The position numbers were made by a program, and so were the translations under genes. DNA of 64,000 nt from Chrysogorgia sp. JL179-B06 (taxonomy: Eukaryota; Cnidaria; Anthozoa; Scleralcyonacea; Chrysogorgiidae): positions 372,001 to 436,000 of the forward strand of contig JAYKKM010000144.1 of NCBI GenBank assembly GCA_035772405.1, in the 5' to 3' direction. The notes beneath the pieces are model-generated. The model saw only the letters and a program-made list of their open reading frames with translations, had not been told where the DNA came from and did no database searches. Below, one piece after another: positions 44,319-52,091 of this stretch (positions are counted from its first letter, which is position 1; every line of letters starts with the position of its first letter).

Positions 44319-45062
44319 ATGAGCTTGTATCTTGGACACGACGAACCAAAGAGAGAGAAAGACGAACGACTTCCTTACGAGACAGTTTTTAATGTGAACG
44401 TTAAAAACGCAAAGGTTAGCTACCAAGACGCTTCGGGAGGTACTAACAAAGTGAAGCAAATAGAGGATGGGACGTCACGCTTCCACCAGAACACGTTCCT
44501 CAAAAGTCCCACCGTAGATGTCGACGGTGACTCTGTGAAAAATTTAGGTAAAAACAGAATGGTCTTCGACTGTCCAGCGCTTATGAACACCAATGTCTCC
44601 ATATTCATGGTTTTCAAGTTGTTGGCTACCCCGTCGTCCGGTGGTTACGGGTACGTCGTTGGAAACGACAATGGGAGTCACGACAAATTTATTGGTTACA
44701 AAATAGGGTTTACTAATCGACTATCGTACGGTGGGGGATGGCCTGTAAAGGAGTACAATTGTACACTACCCCCTGGTCTTGTAGGAACTGACAAACATCT
44801 CGTGTCTTGTCATTGGTTGATGAAAGGTAGTCACGTGAGATGCAACGACACGGTGTTGTTTCGCTCAGCCTTTAACGCGAACCTCAAGAGTACCGGTGCT
44901 CCTTTTGGGTCGATATTCTTCAACGAACGTTTCGCGAGTACGGAAAGAACGAGAGGTACGTCAGGTGAGATCTACGGTTTGAAAGTCGTGAAAGGTTTCT
45001 TGGAGGCGGACGACATCTCGAAAATCAACAAGAGCATGATGTTGGAGTACGACATTGCTTAG
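44319..45062 (+). CDS. LamG/concanavalin-like protein, possible attachment protein
   Basis: 247 aa, mostly beta. FDCPALMNTNVSIFMVFKLL, a GYVVGNDNG turn, DKFIGYKIG and a terminal GEIYGLKVVKG segment followed by helix follow the pattern of laminin-G-like jelly rolls, which often bind glycans. In a virus-like element that suggests a receptor-binding or fibre role, though this is inference. There is no signal peptide or TM. The start is TGTAATAAATG, 3 bp after the previous gene's stop region. Confidence 0.5.
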   Translation: MSLYLGHDEPKREKDERLPYETVFNVNVKNAKVSYQDASGGTNKVKQIEDGTSRFHQNTFLKSPTVDVDGDSVKNLGKNRMVFDCPALMNTNVSIFMVFKLLATPSSGGYGYVVGNDNGSHDKFIGYKIGFTNRLSYGGGWPVKEYNCTLPPGLVGTDKHLVSCHWLMKGSHVRCNDTVLFRSAFNANLKSTGAPFGSIFFNERFASTERTRGTSGEIYGLKVVKGFLEADDISKINKSMMLEYDIA

Positions 45063-45087
45063 GAAAAGAGCTTAGAAGAGAAAGGAG

Positions 45088-45372
45088 ATGATAGACAGGG
45101 TCAAAAAGGCGATGGCCGATGGTTGGAAGAGGTACCTGAAGGGTTTGCGAAGAAAGGCCGAGCGGCTCAAAGTCGAAATTGAAAATGGCTTAAGGAGTTG
45201 CGATGGAGGGGAAAGAGATGACCGAGAACACACAGCTAACACCCGCAAAGGGTTACAACCCGAAAGAACACATGATCTTTTCCGACCCTGTTTCGGGAGA
45301 GATCCCGGACAGCAAACTCAAGTTCAAGAGAATCAACATTTCTACTCGCAACGAGGACGGGACGGAGGGTGA
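45088..45372 (+). CDS. Doubtful small ORF overlapping the SSB-like gene
   Basis: 94 codons. The first 35 residues form a basic amphipathic helix (MIDRVKKAMADGWKRYLKGL). The rest overlaps the next gene in another frame and looks like a shadow. It fills the otherwise empty 140 bp after the LamG-like gene. Either a short real protein or noise. Confidence 0.3.
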   Translation: MIDRVKKAMADGWKRYLKGLRRKAERLKVEIENGLRSCDGGERDDREHTANTRKGLQPERTHDLFRPCFGRDPGQQTQVQENQHFYSQRGRDGG

Positions 45373-46195
45373 ACTCATCATCCCCACCGAACGCCTGTAT
45401 TCGTTTGGAGTCTCAGAAAACACGAGTCAAGAGACTGGCAAGGTCACTGGCTTTACCTTTCCCCTGTGTTTGTGGAACCGCGATGGTCCTACAAAAGAAG
45501 AGGAAGTCTGGGTGAATACCTTTGACGCCATCGTCGACCATTGCATCGATCACTTGGTCGAAAACCGCGAAGAGATCGACCGATTCGAATTGGAGCACAG
45601 CGATCTGACCAAATCCAAGGGTGGACTAAACCCCCTCTATTGGAAGACGGAGAAGATCGAGGACAAGAAGACTGGCAAGACCGTTCTTCAAAGGGTTCCC
45701 GGTCGTGGTCCAACGCTGTACGCGAAACTGATCTACCACAAAAAGCAAAACAAGTTCCTCACGCAGTTCTTTGACCCTGACAACAAACCGGTGGAGGCTC
45801 AGTCACTCATGGGAAAACACTGCTGGGCAAACGGTGCAGTGAAGATCGAGTCCATTTTCATCGGTGCTCGAATCTCCTTGCAAGTCAAGTTGTACGAGGC
45901 TGTGGTGGAGCCAAGCAAGATGGGGATGAAACGTCTCTTACCCCGTCGAGAGGCGAAACCCAAGGTGGTCGAGTCAAAGTGTGAAACAGCCACCGCGGTG
46001 ATGGAGGAACTCGTCATTGAGTCAGAGTCGGAGGAAGAAATTCTCTCAGAGTCAGAGTCAGATGGTGAATATCCCATCGAGTCAGAGGACGAGACGCCGA
46101 ATCCTCTCAAGCGAACAAAAAGTGAAGAAAAACAGTGGTGGTTGGAAAGAGCTGCGCGAGCCAAACCAGGTGAAGCGTACGACACAGTCTATTGA
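45203..46195 (+). CDS. Putative single-stranded DNA-binding protein
   Basis: 330 aa. A beta-rich core (about 35-235) resembles the ssDNA-binding proteins of large DNA viruses and Polintons: LYSFGV, FPLCLW, GPTLYAKLIYHKKQNKFLTQ and VKIESIFIGARISLQVKLYE. An acidic Ser/Glu-rich C-terminal region (about 262-300) is typical of SSB tails that recruit partners. It would coat displaced strands during protein-primed replication. No late motif precedes it, like the polymerase gene. It converges on a small membrane gene with a hairpin between. ATG 45218 is an alternative start. Confidence 0.55.
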   Translation: MEGKEMTENTQLTPAKGYNPKEHMIFSDPVSGEIPDSKLKFKRINISTRNEDGTEGELIIPTERLYSFGVSENTSQETGKVTGFTFPLCLWNRDGPTKEEEVWVNTFDAIVDHCIDHLVENREEIDRFELEHSDLTKSKGGLNPLYWKTEKIEDKKTGKTVLQRVPGRGPTLYAKLIYHKKQNKFLTQFFDPDNKPVEAQSLMGKHCWANGAVKIESIFIGARISLQVKLYEAVVEPSKMGMKRLLPRREAKPKVVESKCETATAVMEELVIESESEEEILSESESDGEYPIESEDETPNPLKRTKSEEKQWWLERAARAKPGEAYDTVY

Positions 46196-46207
46196 GGATA
46201 CAAGGTG

Positions 46208-46232
46208 GTTTTATAAGCAAAGCTTATAAAAC
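46208..46232. terminator. Hairpin between convergent genes (11-bp stem)
   Basis: GTTTTATAAGC, loop AAA, GCTTATAAAAC. It lies in the 54-bp gap between the SSB-like stop and the 74-aa gene stop. Confidence 0.6.
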
Positions 46233-46249
46233 GAGACACGTCGAACGAC

Positions 46250-46474
46250 TCACTTGAAAGGGTCGTCTGGGATAAGCTTCTTTTGTTGCGCGTATTTTAC
46301 AGCGATCGTCCCAACACTGATTGCGACTGCAAGTTTCAATGTTCCCACGAGAGTGGTTGGCGTACTTAGAGATTCTCCAAGAATTTTCCTCGACACCATA
46401 CTAATTCCAACTCCTGCGGCGGTGTAGAGCAGAGTGTCGTACACCTCGTTCATTATTTCCTTTCGATCTGACAT
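46250..46474 (-). CDS. 74-aa two-hydrophobic-segment protein
   Basis: Hydrophobic stretches at about 13-27 and 41-61, the second with AVAISVGTIAVKYAQQKKLI, before a short DDPFK tail. Small membrane proteins of this sort are usual in Polintons, but no function is assigned. The start follows CAATAATAAAGGATG. It is 29 bp from the neighbouring leftward gene's stop. Confidence 0.55.
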   Translation of the reverse strand: MSDRKEIMNEVYDTLLYTAAGVGISMVSRKILGESLSTPTTLVGTLKLAVAISVGTIAVKYAQQKKLIPDDPFK

Positions 46475-46503
46475 CCTTTATTATTGTAGTGCAAAACTTT
46501 TTT

Positions 46504-46875
46504 CTAGTCAAAAGACTCAAGGTCAGAACAATCTTTGGCCTGGTCTGCATTGGAAGATGCTCTAGAACACGGCGGAGTCACCATTGGAGCGCTTGCCTCC
46601 GAGGAGTCGAAGACGACGTGGCGAGGTGGAGGCTCGTCGTCACGTTTGAAGTAAAAGTATAACCCTCCAGCGACACCAATCGCTCCTACGACATACCCAA
46701 GCTGACCAACGAGTTGGTTGCTCTCTTGTGGTCGTTGTCCCTCGCTCTGTTCGAGTCTTTCTTGAGCCTTCTTCGCCTTTGCAGCTTTGCTAATCGCGGC
46801 GAGTCTCTTTCCTCCCTCAACCTTCTTCGGGTTCTTGGGTTTTTGGGACGTGATTGTCTCTGTTGCTTCACTCAT
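46504..46875 (-). CDS. 123-aa single-pass membrane protein with basic N-terminus
   Basis: A Lys/Ala-rich helix (NPKKVEGGKRLAAISKAAKA, 15-34) precedes one TM at about 55-77 (LVGQLGYVVGAIGVAGGLYF) and a polar, serine-rich tail. This design recurs in animal Polintons and suggests a DNA- or capsid-contacting membrane protein. It is divergent from the 138-aa gene, both starting at TAAGATAAAGATATG. Confidence 0.6.
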   Translation of the reverse strand: MSEATETITSQKPKNPKKVEGGKRLAAISKAAKAKKAQERLEQSEGQRPQESNQLVGQLGYVVGAIGVAGGLYFYFKRDDEPPPRHVVFDSSEASAPMVTPPCSRASSNADQAKDCSDLESFD

Positions 46876-47164
46876 ATCTTTATCTTACTCACAAAGATTT
46901 GCTTGGGTTTGCTTGAGACTTGCTCAAGATTTGCTCAAAAGTTGCTACGCAGCAAAGTCGATTTGCTTGAGATTTGCTCAAAAGTTGCTACGCAGCAAAG
47001 TCGATTTGCTTGAGATTTGCTCAAAAGTTGCTACGCGGCAAAGTCGATTTGCTTGAGATTTGCTACGCAGCAAAACCAATTTGCTCAAGATTTGCTCAAA
47101 GCAAAGCTTAGTAGAAAGTGAGCAAAACCGATTTGCTCAAAAGTTGTGACAGTAAGATAAAGAT
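46876..47164. promoter_or_regulatory. Divergent spacer with 43-bp tandem repeats
   Basis: About three full 43-bp copies (from 46928, 46971 and 47014) plus partial units fill 46896-47150. Each unit has GATTTGCTCAAAAG, the small dyad TTGCTACGCAGCAA and GTCGATTTGCTTGA. The two flanking starts carry mirror-image TAAGATAAAGATATG. It may be an enhancer or a replication signal. The frames crossing it are repeat artefacts. Confidence 0.65.
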
Positions 47165-47581
47165 ATGGCAATGATGGCAGGAGGACTATTCAACGCACTT
47201 GCATTCGCAGGTGCAGGGTTTCTTTTCAAACACCTTGAGGGAAACAAGTACGGCGAAGAGATTAGTCGTCACAACCTCGCGATGGAGAAACTCACGCGAG
47301 ATAGGGAAATGTGGAACGAGGAAGAGGTGGCTCGCAGAGACAAAGTCTCGCGACTACGTCTCGCCTTGTCGGACGCAAACCACAGCATCAACGACACGAA
47401 CGCGGCTCTCGACACACTTTCCGCGACGCTTCGCAAGACTGCAAAGTTTCAAAGGGAACCAGAGTTGCACGACTACTACACACCATCATCGGAGATGCAA
47501 AAGTACTTGACGGTCACAGAGGGGGTTCTCGCCTTTGGTGCCGGGTGGGTTGGGTACAAGGTTGTGGCAATTATGATCTAA
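47165..47581 (+). CDS. 138-aa coiled-coil protein with membrane segments at both ends
   Basis: An N-terminal hydrophobic glycine/alanine stretch (1-22), a charged helical middle (25-95, MEKLTRDREMWNEEEVARRD) and a C-terminal membrane segment (about 114-138) after an EPELHDYYTPS motif. The shape matches a small protein found in many animal Polintons, of unknown role and probably a virion membrane component. The start follows GTAAGATAAAGATATG. Confidence 0.6.
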   Translation: MAMMAGGLFNALAFAGAGFLFKHLEGNKYGEEISRHNLAMEKLTRDREMWNEEEVARRDKVSRLRLALSDANHSINDTNAALDTLSATLRKTAKFQREPELHDYYTPSSEMQKYLTVTEGVLAFGAGWVGYKVVAIMI

Positions 47582-47607
47582 GGACAACAAAACACACCAA
47601 CAAAACC

Positions 47608-47955
47608 ATGTCACTCACGAAAGCAAGTACCAACTATCTAACCGTCAGGGAACTGAAAGTCATCGTGAGAGAGCGAGGTGTTAGGCTAAAGCAAAAGGCG
47701 AAACATTGCGAAATTCTAGAAGCGTTGGGGATGGAACCTATCGACATCCCAAAGAGATACGACCATTGTAAGAAAAGGAAACTCGCCCAGGTCGTGGTCA
47801 AGACAAACGTGACCACTGGAGAAGAGACGAAGTTTGGGAGTATCTTATCGCTAGCAAAGAGCTTGAGTCTCTTCCCAGGGTCTATCACCTACCGGATAAA
47901 AACGGGAAAAAGTCTAGTCGTCGACGACATTTCGTACACGTTTCGTAAAGAGTGA
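47608..47955 (+). CDS. SAP- and NUMOD1-like DNA-binding protein
   Basis: 115 aa. Residues 10-38 (YLTVRELKVIVRERGVRLKQ, then KHCEILEALG) resemble a SAP motif. Residues 60-115 (SILSLAKSLSLFPGSITYRI, then KTGKSLVVDDISYTF) resemble the NUMOD1 helix-turn-helix often attached to homing nucleases. No nuclease domain is present. It may have been detached from a homing endonuclease, possibly related to the GIY-YIG gene in this element. A hairpin follows its stop. Confidence 0.55.
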   Translation: MSLTKASTNYLTVRELKVIVRERGVRLKQKAKHCEILEALGMEPIDIPKRYDHCKKRKLAQVVVKTNVTTGEETKFGSILSLAKSLSLFPGSITYRIKTGKSLVVDDISYTFRKE

Positions 47956-47969
47956 GACCACCACGCATT

Positions 47970-47990
47970 TGATTTTTCAACCAAAAATCA
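47970..47990. terminator. Hairpin between the SAP/NUMOD1 and polymerase genes (8-bp stem)
   Basis: TGATTTTT, loop CAACC, AAAAATCA, 15 bp beyond the SAP/NUMOD1 stop. Confidence 0.5.
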
Positions 47991-48025
47991 TATGAGGCTT
48001 AAAGACATAACCAACTCTTTAAAGA

Positions 48026-51000
48026 ATGAACAGTTTTAGAGCTAAACTTAGCAAATGGACCAACTGGTTTGTTGACCACACGCCAGAGTCGATAAGGAGA
48101 GGGGTTACCTCTGCCTTTACTTCTCTAAGAGAGAGGGTAACCTCACTCTTTGAGACGGTCGAGCCTGAAGACGAGTTCTTTGACGCGCAAGAGCCACCAG
48201 AAGACGTATTCCACGATGCCGAAGACCATGTCATTCCTAGGTCAGAGACGGCACTTCGTGGTTTCTCAGACACGTTTACGATTGACGCACCTGAGGGAGT
48301 TGGTCCACAGACGTTTTTGGAAAACTCAAAGGCGCCCGTGATTGATCTTTGGAGTTACGAAGTGGAAAAGAGAAAGGGACACAAAACCAAACTCGTCTTG
48401 GAGTGTGTCATGGTGAGAGCAACAGACGATGGAGATGTAGAGGCAACTGCACATTTTCACTCACTCACAACTATCGTGGTACCTGGAACTGACTTGGACG
48501 AAACCTACCACACAATGGCGGGAAAGATTTTGGAGAGTCTTACGACGTACTTGAAGAGAGGGAGTTCCTGGCGAGTACTACGCGTTGAAAAGTTAGACGT
48601 GCTTATTGACACGTTTACACCAATTAGTGGGTCGTCTTACATTCCTACACCAGACGCGTTGGTTAAGAAGAAAGCCATCGTCAACGTCCAAAACGAGAAC
48701 GATCACGAGTGTTTCAAGTGGGCTGTGACTGTGGCGAAGATGGACGAGAGAAAACACGCAGAGAGACTCGACGAGGCTACGAGAGAGTTCTCCAAGAAGT
48801 TTGACTGGACGGACGTCACGTTCCCCACACCTTTGAAAGACATCAAAAAGTTTAGTGCGAGAAACAACATTCCCATTAACGTTTTTGCCTATGAGTGGGG
48901 GACTGGTGTCTATCCTCTTCTTATCCAAGGGAACGGACGCGAGACGATCAATCTCTTGTACATTACAGAGCAAGACGACGATAAAGTGAACAGTCACTAC
49001 GTGTGGATTAAGAACATGAGCAGAATGGTCTCCGGCAAGATTAATAAACACAAAGGAAAGAGACACTTCTGCTACAGATGTATTAACAGCTTCAAGACAC
49101 TGGAGAGTCTAGAAAAACACGACGAGTACTGCTCTAACGTGGACACCATTAGGACCCAGATGCCAAAGTATGGGTCCACCTTGGAGTTCAAAAACTACTA
49201 CAAAACACAAGACGTACCTTTCGTTATCTACGCCGACTTCGAGTCCTTTCTCGAACCTATCGAGGGACCAACCAACAACCCAAAGAAAAGCTCGACAACA
49301 CAGTACCAACATCACACACCCTCAGGTTTCTGTTACCACCTAAAGTGCTTCGACGACACACTACACTGGGAAGAGCCACACCTATTTACCAAAACTAAAG
49401 ACGACGAAAATCTGGGGGAGATCTTCGTTAGGAGTCTCGAGGAGACGACAAAGAACATACACGACAAATTCAAGGTCACCAAACCAATGGTGTTCACCGC
49501 GCAAGACAAATGGGCGTACGAAAATACAAAGGTGTGTTGGCTATGTGAGGAAGACTGGTCTAAGGAAAACAAGAGTGGTGTACCAGACCACAAAGTACGT
49601 GACCACTGTCACTTAACAGGAAAGTTTCGCGGTGCCGCACATAACACTTGTAACCTAAAATATAGACTACCAAAATTCATACCTGTCATATTTCACAACC
49701 TGTCTGGGTATGACGCGCATTTGTTTGTGAAAAGTTTAGGTGTGACTGAGGGAAAAATCACGTGTATTCCAAATAACGAGGAAAAATACGTCTCGTTTAG
49801 CAAAAACGTGATCGTAGAAACTCACACAGACAAGACTGGCAAGGAGAAAAACATCACAAGGGAGCTTAGATTCTTAGACAGCTTTAAATTCATGGCTAGT
49901 AGCCTAGATAGTTTAGTTAAGAATCTCGACAAGACGGACTTGACAACAACAAAAAGGGTGTTTGGTGAAGACTTTGACCTCGTGAGTAAGAAGGGTGTGT
50001 ACCCTTATGAGTATATGACTGGATTGAAGAAGCTTGACGAGACAGCGTTGCCAGCGAAAGACAAGTTCTACTCCAAGCTCACGGACAGTAATATCACTAA
50101 CAACGAGTACAACCACGCTAGGAACGTGTGGAAACACTTTGGTATGACAACCATGAGGGAGTACCACGACCTATACTTGAAAACGGACGTGATGTTACTC
50201 GAAGACGTCTTTGAAAATTTTAGGAGAGTGTGTAAAACCCACTACGGGTTGGATCCAGCCTTCTACTACACCTCACCCGGACTAAGTTGGGACGCGCTAC
50301 TAAAGATCACTGGGATAAAGTTAGACCTGTTGACAGACATAGACATGCTGTTGATGGTCGAGGCTGGAATTCGCGGTGGAACAAGTACTATAACGAAGAG
50401 ACACGCAAAGGCAAATAATAAGTACATGGACTATCTTAAGGATATGGAACACATAGGAGACAGTATGTACGATAAGGAGAAACCAAGTGTCTTTTTACCC
50501 TATCTAGACGCGAACAACCTTTACGGGTGGGCGATGAGTTTACTTCTCCCAATAGGCAACTTTGAGTGGATGAACGACTTTAGAGACTGGCGAGACGTAC
50601 CTTGTATCTTGGAAGTAGACTTGGAGTACCCTGAAGAACTCCACGATCTGCACAACGAGTATCCTCTCGCTCCCGAGCGAGTAAAGGTGAATGGTGTAGA
50701 AAAGCTTATCCCAAACCTCGACAACAAGACTAAATACGTGCTCCACAAGAAGAATCTAGAAATGTACCTTAGACTTGGGATGAAACTAACAAAGATTCAT
50801 CGTGGGATTTCGTTTGACGAATCCGCTTGGATGGGGGAGTACATCGCACTCAACACAAACCTGAGGACAAAGGCGAAGAACTCTTTCGAACAAGATTTCT
50901 TCAAGCTAATGAACAACAGCGTCTTTGGAAAGACCATGGAGAACATTAGGAACAGAGTGGACATACAGTTGGTGACAAGTAGAGAGAAGATGAGGAATCT

Positions 51001-51706
51001 AGTCGCAAAGCCAAACTTCCGCCACAGAACCATCTTCGACGAGAACCTGATAGCCGTCCAGATGAAGAGGACCAAGGTGAAATTCGTCAAGCCGGTGTAT
51101 CTGGGGATGTGCATCTTGGATCTCAGTAAGACGCTGATGTATGAGTTCCACTACGACTACATCAAACCAAAATACGGAAACAAGGCAAAGTTACTCTTCA
51201 CAGACACAGACTCTCTCATGTACGAGATTCACACAGACGACTTTTACAAAGACATCAGTGCAGATGTAGAGGCTAGGTTTGACACATCCGCCTACGAAAA
51301 AGACCACCCCTCTTGCATTCCAGTTGGGTTTAACAAGAAGGTGTTGGGGATGATGAAGGACGAGAACTCTGGAGAGCAAATCCGCGAGTTCGTTGGACTT
51401 CGCTCCAAGTTATACGCTCTCAAAACACTACGCGACGACAAGAAGAAGTGCAAGGGTGTTAAGAAGGGTGTAGTGAAGAGTTCGATAACTTTTGACGACT
51501 ATAAAAACTGTCTCTTCTCAGGGAAGCCTCAAACGAGATCAATGAACACGTTCAGGAGTAGGAAACACGAGATTTACACAGAGACTGTCAACAAGACAGC
51601 GTTGAGTAGCAACGACGACAAACGGTATATTTTACCCGATGGAGTGAACACGCTGGCACTAGGTCATTACAAGATCATGACGAGAATAATTTTCGAGGAC
51701 GAGTGA
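48026..51706 (+). CDS. Protein-primed family B DNA polymerase
   Basis: 1226 aa. The exonuclease motifs are intact: D404 and E406 (YADFESF), D563 (FHNLSGYDAHLF) and D721 (YLKTDVMLL). The polymerase motifs are A D828 (YLDANNLYGWAM), B 960-971 (KLMNNSVFGKTM) and C D1060 and D1062 (FTDTDSLMYE). A zinc-knuckle/HNH-like insert (about 504-545, CWLCEEDW and DHCHLTGKFRGAAHNTCN) lies between Exo I and Exo II. A finger (FCYRCINSF, EKHDEYC) precedes Exo I. The N-terminal roughly 250 residues may supply the terminal protein. It replicates the linear genome from the TIR ends and ends flush with the right TIR. No late motif precedes the start (CTTTAAAGAATG). Confidence 0.96.
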   Translation: MNSFRAKLSKWTNWFVDHTPESIRRGVTSAFTSLRERVTSLFETVEPEDEFFDAQEPPEDVFHDAEDHVIPRSETALRGFSDTFTIDAPEGVGPQTFLENSKAPVIDLWSYEVEKRKGHKTKLVLECVMVRATDDGDVEATAHFHSLTTIVVPGTDLDETYHTMAGKILESLTTYLKRGSSWRVLRVEKLDVLIDTFTPISGSSYIPTPDALVKKKAIVNVQNENDHECFKWAVTVAKMDERKHAERLDEATREFSKKFDWTDVTFPTPLKDIKKFSARNNIPINVFAYEWGTGVYPLLIQGNGRETINLLYITEQDDDKVNSHYVWIKNMSRMVSGKINKHKGKRHFCYRCINSFKTLESLEKHDEYCSNVDTIRTQMPKYGSTLEFKNYYKTQDVPFVIYADFESFLEPIEGPTNNPKKSSTTQYQHHTPSGFCYHLKCFDDTLHWEEPHLFTKTKDDENLGEIFVRSLEETTKNIHDKFKVTKPMVFTAQDKWAYENTKVCWLCEEDWSKENKSGVPDHKVRDHCHLTGKFRGAAHNTCNLKYRLPKFIPVIFHNLSGYDAHLFVKSLGVTEGKITCIPNNEEKYVSFSKNVIVETHTDKTGKEKNITRELRFLDSFKFMASSLDSLVKNLDKTDLTTTKRVFGEDFDLVSKKGVYPYEYMTGLKKLDETALPAKDKFYSKLTDSNITNNEYNHARNVWKHFGMTTMREYHDLYLKTDVMLLEDVFENFRRVCKTHYGLDPAFYYTSPGLSWDALLKITGIKLDLLTDIDMLLMVEAGIRGGTSTITKRHAKANNKYMDYLKDMEHIGDSMYDKEKPSVFLPYLDANNLYGWAMSLLLPIGNFEWMNDFRDWRDVPCILEVDLEYPEELHDLHNEYPLAPERVKVNGVEKLIPNLDNKTKYVLHKKNLEMYLRLGMKLTKIHRGISFDESAWMGEYIALNTNLRTKAKNSFEQDFFKLMNNSVFGKTMENIRNRVDIQLVTSREKMRNLVAKPNFRHRTIFDENLIAVQMKRTKVKFVKPVYLGMCILDLSKTLMYEFHYDYIKPKYGNKAKLLFTDTDSLMYEIHTDDFYKDISADVEARFDTSAYEKDHPSCIPVGFNKKVLGMMKDENSGEQIREFVGLRSKLYALKTLRDDKKKCKGVKKGVVKSSITFDDYKNCLFSGKPQTRSMNTFRSRKHEIYTETVNKTALSSNDDKRYILPDGVNTLALGHYKIMTRIIFEDE

Positions 51707-52091
51707 GTTGACCAAAGTTTTGATTGACAGGTGTCAATCAAAAAGAAAGGGGTGGGTTTGGGGGCGTCGAGAGAATGAAAAGTCCCGTCTAATTTCCTTG
51801 GAAGTTTTGTTACTCGAAAAAAAGGGGGGTAATCGAGGAGGGGTGACTATTTAATCAGAGTTTAACCAGGGAAAATAAAGTGGTACTCGAGAAAATGGGA
51901 AAAATGGGGGAGATGAAAAGTCCCGTCTAACTTCCTTGGAAGTTTCCTTGGAAATCTTGTTACTCGAGAAAAAGGGAGGTTTTGAAAAGGAGTGACAATT
52001 TAATCAGGGTTTAATCAGGGAAAATAAAGTGGTACTCGAGAAATGGGAAAAAATGGGGAAAATGGGCTAGAACCCGCCGATTACTACTACT
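51707..52091 (-). repeat. Polinton right terminal inverted repeat
   Basis: 385 bp, inverse of 34837-35222, with one substitution (TATCACT against TACCACT) and a T5/T6 run difference. It starts at the base after the polymerase stop. The hairpin at 51718-51743 (12-bp stem TTTTGATTGACA) lies at its inner end, so it also sits 3' of the polymerase gene. Confidence 0.95.
51718..51743. terminator. Hairpin 3' of the polymerase gene, within the TIR
   Basis: TTTTGATTGACA, GG, TGTCAATCAAAA: a perfect 12-bp stem starting 12 bp beyond the stop codon. Its copy in the left TIR is at 35186-35211. Confidence 0.5.

Larger units (their letters stand above)
34837..52091. mobile_element. Complete Polinton/Maverick element (endogenous virus-like)
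   Basis: 17,255 bp bounded by TIRs of 386/385 bp that begin AGTAGTAGTAATCGG, with a 6-bp target duplication CCTTAA (34831-34836 and 52092-52097). AG termini and a 6-bp duplication are Polinton hallmarks. It encodes the diagnostic set: protein-primed DNA polymerase B, RVE integrase, A32-like packaging ATPase, double-jelly-roll major capsid protein and penton-like protein. About thirteen accessory frames accompany them. All are uninterrupted, and the two TIRs differ by one substitution and one T-run length, implying recent insertion. An adenovirus-type protease is not recognisable. It lies in an ASCC2 intron, and its polymerase is antisense to ASCC2. Confidence 0.96.
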
